A stretch of 33,642 nt of DNA from CBDUXP01 sp965371225 [NCBI: uncultured bacterium] (GTDB lineage Bacteria > Abyssobacteria > SURF-5 > CBDUXP01). Where the stretch lies: assembly GCA_965371225.1 (NCBI GenBank), contig CBDUXP010000041.1:1-33642 (forward strand), written 5' to 3'. The first letter of the stretch is position 1. Every line of letters begins with the position of its first letter. The position numbers were made by a program, and so were the translations under genes. A model generated the notes under the pieces. That model saw nothing but the letters and a program-made list of their open reading frames with translations. It was not told the DNA's origin and did not search any database. This document shows positions 22,921 to 29,783 of the stretch, in pieces.

Positions 22921-22949
22921 AGATTACCAGGCTACCGTGAGCCGGTCAA
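22921..22949 (-). promoter_or_regulatory. Sigma70-type promoter of pilC
   Basis: On the minus strand TTGACC is followed after 17 bases by TAATCT preceded by TGG (extended -10). The predicted start lies about 60 bases before the pilC ATG, so the leader contains the hairpin above. Confidence 0.45.
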
Positions 22950-23036
22950 ACCACCGAAACGCAGGCTGCAAATGGGTTTGCGGGCGTTGGCAGCCCAGCG
23001 GGCCCGGCCGCAGGGCAGGGGCGGGCGGACCAGTGC

Positions 23037-23651
23037 TTATGCAGCACTTTCGCTGTCGCTTACCGCAGAGGCCGCCTTGTCCGCGCCCTGTTCCTCGTCG
23101 CGCAAGCGCACCGGCCCAAACTGGTCCGGATATTTCCCCTGCTTGTCCGCGTAGAACGCCCGCATCTGATCCATCATGTCGCGCACGTCGTCGTCCGGGG
23201 AGAGCACGGGGCCAAACTGGGTTTCGCGAGGCCCGTAATCCAGCGTCCCCAAGACGATGGGCACCCCCGCGGCTTTGGCAATGTGGTAGAACCCGGACTT
23301 CCAGTATTCGACGCGGCCTCGGGTGCCCTCCGCGGGGATGGACACCACCATCTGTTCGGCCGCGCGGAACGCGTCCGCCACCTGGTCGACCACGTTATGC
23401 GACGAGCCCCGGTCGATGGGAACCCCACCCCAGGACCGCAGAAGGGGACCGAGCGGCCACCAAAAGAGCGTGTGCTTCGCCATGAAAGAAAACGTCAGAC
23501 CGTAGGTGGCGGCCGACGCCACCATGATGACGAGGTCCCAGTTGCTCGTGTGAGGCGCAGCGATGAGGACATACTTGGCGATGGCCGGTGGCGCCCCCGC
23601 CGTCCTCCACCCGATTGCGGCCAGGAAGATGCGGGAGATCAGTTTGAGCAT
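23037..23651 (-). CDS. PlsC-like 1-acylglycerol-3-phosphate acyltransferase family protein
   Basis: A 204-residue membrane-associated acyltransferase with the HX4D catalytic motif HTSNWD (His34, Asp39), the substrate-phosphate motif AEGTR near residue 108, and GVPIDRG between them. It belongs to the short PlsC-like group that acylates lysophospholipid or a related glycerol acceptor; the true substrate is open. A hydrophobic stretch near 40-65 may dip into the membrane. The C-terminal ~25 residues are acidic and Ala/Ser-rich. No Shine-Dalgarno is seen. The gene starts 48 bases after the cyclase-like gene stop. Confidence 0.88.
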   Translation of the reverse strand: MLKLISRIFLAAIGWRTAGAPPAIAKYVLIAAPHTSNWDLVIMVASAATYGLTFSFMAKHTLFWWPLGPLLRSWGGVPIDRGSSHNVVDQVADAFRAAEQMVVSIPAEGTRGRVEYWKSGFYHIAKAAGVPIVLGTLDYGPRETQFGPVLSPDDDVRDMMDQMRAFYADKQGKYPDQFGPVRLRDEEQGADKAASAVSDSESAA

Positions 23652-23699
23652 GGGCCGGTACTGTATCCGATCCGCATGCGTGGGAGGGGCGCGCGCGCC

Positions 23700-26600
23700 C
23701 TACGACGCCGCTTCCGGTGCCCCCGTCGCTGCCTGCAGCAGTGCCTCCACCTCCGCCGCGCGGAGGGGGGCCCCGATCTCTGTATAGAGGCGATGGGCTT
23801 TACGCAGTTCCCGCACGTAGCCCTCCTCGTCCCCAGTGCAGCGGGCCCAATCCGCCAGGGCTTCTCTGATGTGCGGCTCGCTTGTGACCGTCCCCGTCTC
23901 CCGTGCGATGATCATGGAGTCCTCAAGCAGCGCACCGCACCGTTCGCGCTTCGCTGGGTCCGCACTTCGTATCCCGACATGGGCGGCGCAGAGGAGCGCC
24001 GCGCCTTCGAAGTAGCGGGTCCCGCGCCGGCGCGCGAGACTGATGGCCTCCTGTGCGACCGTTTCGGCGCGGGCCACATCGCCCCGGCCGAGCAGCGCTT
24101 CAGCCTGCAAGCGGAGCATCAGGGGTTCTCCCTGCTGAAACGTGCGGCCGGTCCGGGCTTCCTCCAGCGCCCGTGCCGTGGCCTCCAGCGACGCGTCCCA
24201 CTCCCCGCGCATCCAATGGGCGTGCCCCAGCGCCGCATACGCGACGGCACGGAAGTACGGCACGCCGATCTCTTCCGCCAATTCCACCGCGCGCCGGGCA
24301 TGATGCGATGCGGAGTCGCGTTCTCCGAGCAGATCGGCCAGGTACACGTAAAACGCGTGGGTCGACGTGAGGGTCTCCCGGTCATTTTGTTCGCGGGCCA
24401 GCGTCAACGCCCGGTCCAGGTCACTGCGGCTTTCCGCGAGGCGTCCCATCTGCGACAGGACCGTCCCGCGCCGCATGAGGAAGCGCAGGTACGGATTGAA
24501 GCCCAACACCCGCTCGTTGACCTGTTCCGAATCTCCCACCTCGGCCAATGCCTGCTCCGTCAACTCAAGCGCTTCCTGCATGCGACCCGCCATGTGGTGG
24601 GCACCGGCCAGCCGGGTCAACAGGCCCAGCTTCAGCACCAGATCGTCGGCAAGAGTGGCCAGGTAGAGCGCTTCGGTCCGTAACGCCACCGCCGCGGTCA
24701 CCTCCCCGCGCCCGCTCTGCACCCGTCCATACGCATCCAGCAGCACGGCGCTTTCGCGCGGGTCTCCCAGCTGGTCGGCCAGCGTCGCCGCTTCCGAATA
24801 GAGGCGGTCCGCTTCCGCATCGCTCAGCCCGGTCCCCCAGCCCAGGTACAACGTCTGCGCGCGCCCGGCCACGCGGAGCGTCAGCGTGTCCGGCGACTCG
24901 GGGAGCTTGTCCGCCAGCTCGAACACGCGCCGCCAATGCCGGACGGCTTCGGCCGGCGCGCTCTGGCCGGCCCACTCCGCGGCCCGGCGATGGAAGCGCG
25001 CCGCCTCCAGCCCGTCGCCCGAATACTCATAGTGATGCGCCAGGAGCGCCGCCCGGTCGTCCGCGGCGTCACCGTACAGGTCGCGCATGGCCATGGCTAC
25101 GGCCGCGTGCACCGCCGCCCGGGCATCGCTCAACTGCGAGCCGTACGCCACCTCGCGCGTCAGGGGATGGGCGAACACGTATTCCGGTTCCGGGTACAGC
25201 GCTTCCTGGTAGAGAAACTCTGCTTCGACCAAGCGGCCAATAGAAGCCCACAGCGCATCCTCCGGAATACCGACCACTTCGCGCAGCACCGGCCACGCGA
25301 ACTGCTTTCCGATGACCGCCGCGGTCTGGAGCACGGCTTTGTCGCCCTCTGGCAGCCGGTCGATGCGCGCGGCCAGCACCGCGTGCACCGTGGCGGGGAT
25401 GGTGATAGCCACCTCCGGGCGCGCGCGCTGATACGCCCCCCGTTCGCCGACGAGGTCTCCGCTCTCCACGATGGTCCGGACCGCCTCCTCGAGGTAGAAC
25501 GGATTGCCGCGCGTGCGCGCGATGAGTTGCACCGCCAGGTCCCCGAGCGACGGATCGCTGCCCAGCAGGTCAACCAAGAGTTCCCCGGCATCCGCGCGTT
25601 CCAGCGGTGCCAGGGCGACTTCTTGGACAGTTCCCTCGGGCATTTCGTCTATCCAGGACAGGGTGAATTCTGGCCGGTAGTTCACGAGGATCAACCCCCG
25701 CTGAGACGTTTCCGGATCGAGGAACAGGCCGCGCATCACGGCGAGCGACGCCTGGTCGAACCAGTGCAGGTCTTCGAAGATGACCACGGCGGGCTCCTGC
25801 TGCGCGCGGGCAATGGACAGGCGTCGGGCGATGGACAACAGTTGCTGTTGGCGGGCCTCCGGATCCAGGGGCGGGGCCGGCCGGGCGGGATCCGGCACCC
25901 CCATGATTTCGAAGAAGGCGGGCAACACCTCGTGCAGTGCGGGGTCCAGGAGCGTGACGCCGCCCGCGATCTTCTGCCGGGCCACGTCGTCGCTATCGCC
26001 GTCCTGGACGCCGAAGTTGTCGCGGTAGAGCATGAGGAAGGGCAGCAGGGGGATGTTCCTACCGTGTGAAACACCCTGGGTGCGAATGACCCGCACGCCG
26101 CGGGCGCGGCCCTGCTCCGCAAACTCGTGACACAGCCGGCTCTTGCCCACGCCCGCCGCGGCCACGAGGGCCACCGCCGTGCGCTCGCCCGCCATCCCGC
26201 GCTCCAGCGCCTGTTCGAGAAGGGCCATTTCTTTGGAGCGGCCCACGAAGCGGGACAGACCGCGCGTGCGGGCAATGTCGAAGCGCGACCGGTGGCCGCC
26301 CGCGCCGGTCAAGTCAAACACGTGCAGCGGCGCCGCCACGCCCTTGACCGTGAAGCTCCCCAAATCCTGCAGCTCGAAGTAGCCTTCCACGAGCGCGTGG
26401 GTCCGTTCGGTCAAGTAGACACGGCCGGACTCGGCGAGCGCTTCCATCCGGGCGGCGAGCCCCACCGTGTGCCCCTGCGCGGTGTAGTCCATGCGCAGGT
26501 CATCGCCGATGGCGCCGACCACCACCTCGCCCGAATTCAACCCCATGCGCACGGAGAAGTTCATCCCCCGCGTACGCCGCAACTCGTTCGCGTACTCCGC

Positions 26601-27113
26601 CAGCCGGTCGCGCAAGTGCAGCGCCGCGTAGCAGGCCCGCTGTGCGTGGTCTTCGTGCGCGATGGGCGCGCCGAACAGCGCCATGATGCCGTCGCCCGTG
26701 TACTGGTTGACCGTCCCCTCGAACCGGTGCACCCCCTCGGCGAGCACGGCGAAGAACCCGTCCATGATCCGGTGCCACGCCTCCGCGTCCACCTGCTCCG
26801 CCAGGTCCATCGACCCCTGCACATCCGCGAACAGCACCGTCACCTGCTTGCGTTCGCCCTGGACGGCGCCGCGTGCCGTCAGGATCTTGTCGGCGAGATG
26901 CTTCGGCGTGTACGCCTGCGGCGACGCGAAGCGCGCACCGGCCGCCGCCGCTTCGGCCACCGCCCGGCCGCACTGCCGGCAAAACCGGGCGTTGGCGCTG
27001 AGGGAGGCGCCACAGCCGCCACAGGTCTGCGCCAAATTTGTCCCGCACGCTTCGCAAAAACGCGATTCGGATGGGTTTTCGGCCGCGCACTGCGGACAGG
27101 AAAGACGGGGCAT
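23700..27113 (-). CDS. Zinc-ribbon / class III cyclase-like / AAA ATPase / TPR protein
   Basis: A 1137-residue signalling protein. Residues 1-50 hold two zinc ribbons (Cys6, 9, 20, 23 and Cys31, 34, 45, 48). Residues 88-270 are a class III nucleotide-cyclase domain that keeps both metal Asps (FADVQG, Asp97; TGDG, Asp141) and Arg222. It has Gln137 where adenylate cyclases have the purine Lys, Thr211 at the purine Asp and Gly218 at the transition-state Asn, so cyclase activity is doubtful. An AAA/STAND ATPase follows (Walker A AAAGVGKS 318-325; Walker B VVIFEDLHWFD). The last ~500 residues are helical TPR-type repeats. Such proteins are large regulators of unknown ligand. A TAAGAT hexamer ends 8 bases before the ATG, and no Shine-Dalgarno is seen, so a leaderless or near-leaderless transcript is possible. 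The gene is divergent from nnrE. Confidence 0.93.
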   Translation of the reverse strand: MPRLSCPQCAAENPSESRFCEACGTNLAQTCGGCGASLSANARFCRQCGRAVAEAAAAGARFASPQAYTPKHLADKILTARGAVQGERKQVTVLFADVQGSMDLAEQVDAEAWHRIMDGFFAVLAEGVHRFEGTVNQYTGDGIMALFGAPIAHEDHAQRACYAALHLRDRLAEYANELRRTRGMNFSVRMGLNSGEVVVGAIGDDLRMDYTAQGHTVGLAARMEALAESGRVYLTERTHALVEGYFELQDLGSFTVKGVAAPLHVFDLTGAGGHRSRFDIARTRGLSRFVGRSKEMALLEQALERGMAGERTAVALVAAAGVGKSRLCHEFAEQGRARGVRVIRTQGVSHGRNIPLLPFLMLYRDNFGVQDGDSDDVARQKIAGGVTLLDPALHEVLPAFFEIMGVPDPARPAPPLDPEARQQQLLSIARRLSIARAQQEPAVVIFEDLHWFDQASLAVMRGLFLDPETSQRGLILVNYRPEFTLSWIDEMPEGTVQEVALAPLERADAGELLVDLLGSDPSLGDLAVQLIARTRGNPFYLEEAVRTIVESGDLVGERGAYQRARPEVAITIPATVHAVLAARIDRLPEGDKAVLQTAAVIGKQFAWPVLREVVGIPEDALWASIGRLVEAEFLYQEALYPEPEYVFAHPLTREVAYGSQLSDARAAVHAAVAMAMRDLYGDAADDRAALLAHHYEYSGDGLEAARFHRRAAEWAGQSAPAEAVRHWRRVFELADKLPESPDTLTLRVAGRAQTLYLGWGTGLSDAEADRLYSEAATLADQLGDPRESAVLLDAYGRVQSGRGEVTAAVALRTEALYLATLADDLVLKLGLLTRLAGAHHMAGRMQEALELTEQALAEVGDSEQVNERVLGFNPYLRFLMRRGTVLSQMGRLAESRSDLDRALTLAREQNDRETLTSTHAFYVYLADLLGERDSASHHARRAVELAEEIGVPYFRAVAYAALGHAHWMRGEWDASLEATARALEEARTGRTFQQGEPLMLRLQAEALLGRGDVARAETVAQEAISLARRRGTRYFEGAALLCAAHVGIRSADPAKRERCGALLEDSMIIARETGTVTSEPHIREALADWARCTGDEEGYVRELRKAHRLYTEIGAPLRAAEVEALLQAATGAPEAAS

Positions 27114-27219
27114 GGGCGCCTATCTTACTTGCGCCATGCGCCCCGCGCCCCTTGCGCCGACGCGCCCCGAGGGTTTGGTACCATGCGCGCACAACCGCTT
27201 GGGGGGAGATCTCGGGAGC

Positions 27220-27891
27220 ATGCAGCACGTGACGCCGGCGCAGATGCAAGCCATCGACCGCTATGCGATCGAGACGCTGGGGATTCCCGGTGTCGCGCTG
27301 ATGGAGAACGCCGGCCGGGCCGTGGCCGATGTGGTGCGCGCGCGTCTCCCAGCGGGCGGGCGCGTCGCCATCTGCTGCGGCCGCGGCAACAACGGCGGCG
27401 ACGGCTTCGTTGTGGCGCGGCATCTGGTCAACCACGGCATACCAACCGACGTCTTTCTCGTTGTGGAAGGCAAAGCCCTCCGCGGGGACGCGAAATTGCA
27501 ATGCGACATCGCCCACGCCATGAGCATTCCCGTGACGCCGGTGGAGACCGCCGAGGGGGTCCGCGACCTGGCTCAGCGGTTGGAGGCCTGCGCACTCATC
27601 GTCGACGCGCTGCTTGGCACGGGGCTGCAAGGCGAGGTGGGCGGCACGATGCGCGCGGTGATCGACGCCATCAACGCAGCCGCAGCTCCCGTCGTCGCGG
27701 TGGACATTCCCTCCGGCTTGAGCGGCGAGACGGGCACCGTGCTCGGGGCCGCCGTCCGCGCGGCCGTGACCGTCACGTTCCAGTTCCCGAAGACGGGCTT
27801 CCAACCGGCAGAGGCGTCGGCCTACACCGGAGACGTGGAGGTGGTCGACATCGGCATCCCGGTCCACTGTTGTCCCGTGCCCGCCGCGTGA
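27220..27891 (+). CDS. nnrE: NAD(P)H-hydrate epimerase (YjeF N-terminal domain), stand-alone
   Basis: The enzyme interconverts the R and S forms of hydrated NAD(P)H so that the damaged cofactor can be repaired. Seen are MQAIDRYAIETLGIPGVALMENAG, the nucleotide-binding GRGNNGGDGFVVARHL, VDALLGTGLQGEV with the catalytic Asp, and AVDIPSGLSGETG. The protein has 223 residues from the ATG at 27220 and ends after the epimerase domain. The ADP-dependent dehydratase half (NnrD), often fused to it, is absent and must be encoded elsewhere if present. The frame is open far upstream, but family similarity begins at MQHVTPAQM. A G-rich stretch (GGGGGGAG) lies about 11 bases upstream. thpR follows after 19 bases. 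Confidence 0.92.
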   Translation: MQHVTPAQMQAIDRYAIETLGIPGVALMENAGRAVADVVRARLPAGGRVAICCGRGNNGGDGFVVARHLVNHGIPTDVFLVVEGKALRGDAKLQCDIAHAMSIPVTPVETAEGVRDLAQRLEACALIVDALLGTGLQGEVGGTMRAVIDAINAAAAPVVAVDIPSGLSGETGTVLGAAVRAAVTVTFQFPKTGFQPAEASAYTGDVEVVDIGIPVHCCPVPAA

Positions 27892-27910
27892 GTGCGCGCC
27901 GCCACGCACC

Positions 27911-28483
27911 GTGGGACAGACGCTCCGCTGCTTCATTGCGCTTCCGCTGCCGGAACCGGTGCAGGCGGCGTGCGCGGCGGCTATCGCGCAACTCAAACCC
28001 GCCGGCCCATCGACTCGCTGGACCGCGCCGGCATCCATACACCTGACGCTGAAGTTCCTCGGTGAGGTCCCGCGCGACCAGCTTCCGGCATTGCAAAGTG
28101 CGCTGGCGTCGGGGGTGGCGGACACGGGCTCGTTCGTGCTCACCACCGGGCGGATGGGGAAGTTCGGGACGGGGCGCCGCCCTCGGGTCCTGTGGCTTGG
28201 GGTGGAGGGGGACTGCGAGGCGTTGCTCGCACTTCGGGGCGCCGTCGAGGAGACGTGCGCGGGGCAAGGACATCCGCGGGAGTCGCGCGCCTTCCATCCG
28301 CATCTCACCCTGGGACGGGTGAAGGGCGGCCCCGGCGGGGCGCCGTCGGGATGGCCGGATCAGATAGCACCGCCTGCGGTCGTCTCGTGGCGCGTGGACG
28401 CGGTGCATCTGTACGCTAGCCACCTCCACCCGTCCGGGGCGAAACACGAGACACTCGCAATTTGTTCGCTTGTGACAAACTAG
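27911..28483 (+). CDS. thpR: RNA 2',3'-cyclic phosphodiesterase (2H family)
   Basis: A 190-residue 2H phosphoesterase. Both catalytic tetrapeptides are present: HLTL in SIHLTLKFLGEV and HLTL in AFHPHLTLGRVKG. The opening LRCFIALPLPEPV is typical of ThpR/LigT, which opens 2',3'-cyclic phosphate ends of RNA and was first known as a 2'-5' RNA ligase. The start is a GTG at 27911. The C-terminal VDAVHLYASHLHPSGAKHE is the usual family ending. It sits between nnrE and recA, probably in one transcript with nnrE. Confidence 0.93.
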   Translation: MGQTLRCFIALPLPEPVQAACAAAIAQLKPAGPSTRWTAPASIHLTLKFLGEVPRDQLPALQSALASGVADTGSFVLTTGRMGKFGTGRRPRVLWLGVEGDCEALLALRGAVEETCAGQGHPRESRAFHPHLTLGRVKGGPGGAPSGWPDQIAPPAVVSWRVDAVHLYASHLHPSGAKHETLAICSLVTN

Positions 28484-28503
28484 CGGCAGACCCGCGGGAA
28501 TGT

Positions 28504-28518
28504 ATAGCCATAAGCTAT
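28504..28518. promoter_or_regulatory. 5-5-5 inverted repeat upstream of recA
   Basis: ATAGC-cataa-GCTAT is a short perfect inverted repeat in the AT-richer region upstream of recA, about 40 bases before the -35. It could be a protein site or the tail hairpin of thpR; there is no U-run. Confidence 0.25.
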
Positions 28519-28520
28519 GT

Positions 28521-28535
28521 GTTCTGAACCAGTTA
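28521..28535. promoter_or_regulatory. Possible SOS-like motif upstream of recA
   Basis: GTTC-tgaacca-GTTA matches 7 of 8 bases of the alphaproteobacterial direct-repeat LexA site GTTC-N7-GTTC; GTTC-t-GAAC within it is a small palindrome. It lies upstream of the -35 rather than over the promoter. LexA sites differ by phylum, so this is a weak call. Confidence 0.2.
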
Positions 28536-28556
28536 CAACAGGACATAACTCAGGGC

Positions 28557-28585
28557 TTGCAGGCCGGGTGGGGCAACCGTACAAT
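28557..28585 (+). promoter_or_regulatory. Sigma70-type promoter of recA
   Basis: TTGCAG and TACAAT are separated by exactly 17 bases (4 of 6 and 5 of 6 consensus matches). Transcription would start near 28592, giving a GC-rich leader of about 108 bases. AGGGA lies 9 bases before the recA ATG. Confidence 0.6.
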
Positions 28586-28699
28586 GCGCCGCATCATTAC
28601 TACGTGAATCCACGAGTCTGATCGGGCCGGCTGCAAGGGGTGCGACCGCATCCGGGCCCGGCCCACTCCGCCACCCCACACGCATAGGGAACCCACAGC

Positions 28700-29746
28700 A
28701 TGTCCGCACGGAAAGCAACGGAAGACGGGAAGGACAAGGCCCTGGCCTCCACCCTCTCCCAGATCGAGAAGCAGTTCGGCAAAGGCGCCATTATGAGGCT
28801 CGGGGAAGATGCGCGGGACGCCACCATTGGGTGCATTCCGACGGGCGCGCTGGCCCTGGACATTGCCTTGGGCATCGGCGGGCTTCCCCGGGGGCGGGTG
28901 ACCGAGATTTACGGTCCGGAAGCATCGGGCAAGACGACCATCGCGCTGCACGTGGTGGCCGAGGCACAGAAATTGGGCGGCACGGCGGCCTATATCGACG
29001 CCGAGCACGCGGTGGACCCCGCCTATGCGAGTCTGATTGGCGTCGACCTGGACAGCTTGCTGATCTCGCAACCCGATTATGGGGAGCAAGCGTTGGAGAT
29101 TGTCGACATGCTGGTGCGGAGCAACGCCGTCGACATCATCGTGATCGATTCCGTGGCGGCGCTGACGCCGCGCGCGGAGATCGAAGGGGAGATGGGCGAC
29201 ACGCACATGGGTTTGCAGGCGCGCCTCATGTCGCAAGCGCTCCGCAAGCTCACGGCCATTACGCACAAGTCCAACTGCGCGGTGGTCTTCATCAACCAGA
29301 TCCGGGAGAAGATCGGGGTCATGTTCGGCAACCCGGAGACGACGCCGGGCGGCCGCGCCCTCAAGTTCTACACATCGGTGCGCCTGGACATCCGGCGCAT
29401 CGGCACCATCAAAGATGGCGATCAAGCGGTGGGCAGCCGCGTGCGCGCGAAGGTGGTGAAGAACAAAGTGGCGCCCCCGTTCCGCCAGGCGGAGTTCGAC
29501 ATCATGTATACCGAAGGCATCAGCGGCACCGGCAGCCTGCTGGACATGGCTGTGGAGAACGGCTGCGTCACGAAGAGCGGTGCGTGGTACCACTACGGGG
29601 GGGAGAGCCTGGGACAGGGGCGCGAGAGCGTGAAGCGGCTGCTGAGGGAAGACCCGACGCTGGCCGACCGGATCAAGGTCGAGGTCTTGGCCAAACTCGG
29701 GCTCGGCCCGGCGTTGGAAAGCGCCGCGGTGGCCGAGGAAGGCTAA
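28700..29746 (+). CDS. recA: Recombinase RecA
   Basis: The ATP-dependent strand-exchange protein and SOS co-protease. At 348 residues it is of normal length and intein-free. Seen are the N-terminal oligomerisation helix ([21 protein letters not shown]), Walker [10 protein letters not shown], the catalytic-Glu strand [11 protein letters not shown], Walker [14 protein letters not shown], loop L1 [18 protein letters not shown], loop L2 with [21 protein letters not shown], and the C-terminal domain with [14 protein letters not shown]. The acidic tail is short. It has its own promoter, and the AsmA-like gene follows after 37 bases. recX and lexA are not in this window. Confidence 0.99.
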   Translation: MSARKATEDGKDKALASTLSQIEKQFGKGAIMRLGEDARDATIGCIPTGALALDIALGIGGLPRGRVTEIYGPEASGKTTIALHVVAEAQKLGGTAAYIDAEHAVDPAYASLIGVDLDSLLISQPDYGEQALEIVDMLVRSNAVDIIVIDSVAALTPRAEIEGEMGDTHMGLQARLMSQALRKLTAITHKSNCAVVFINQIREKIGVMFGNPETTPGGRALKFYTSVRLDIRRIGTIKDGDQAVGSRVRAKVVKNKVAPPFRQAEFDIMYTEGISGTGSLLDMAVENGCVTKSGAWYHYGGESLGQGRESVKRLLREDPTLADRIKVEVLAKLGLGPALESAAVAEEG

Positions 29747-29783
29747 CGGCCCCGGCGCCTCTCCGGAGCCGACGGAGTTTCTC

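Noticed and set aside
23687-23700. GGGCGCGCGCGCCC palindrome after the cyclase-like gene as a terminator
   Set aside because: It is an alternating GC run likely by chance at this composition, with no loop and no U-run.
26500-28308. 602-codon minus-strand frame across the cyclase-like gene 5' end, nnrE and thpR
   Set aside because: It overlaps three well-supported genes in another frame or strand and has low-complexity composition without domains.
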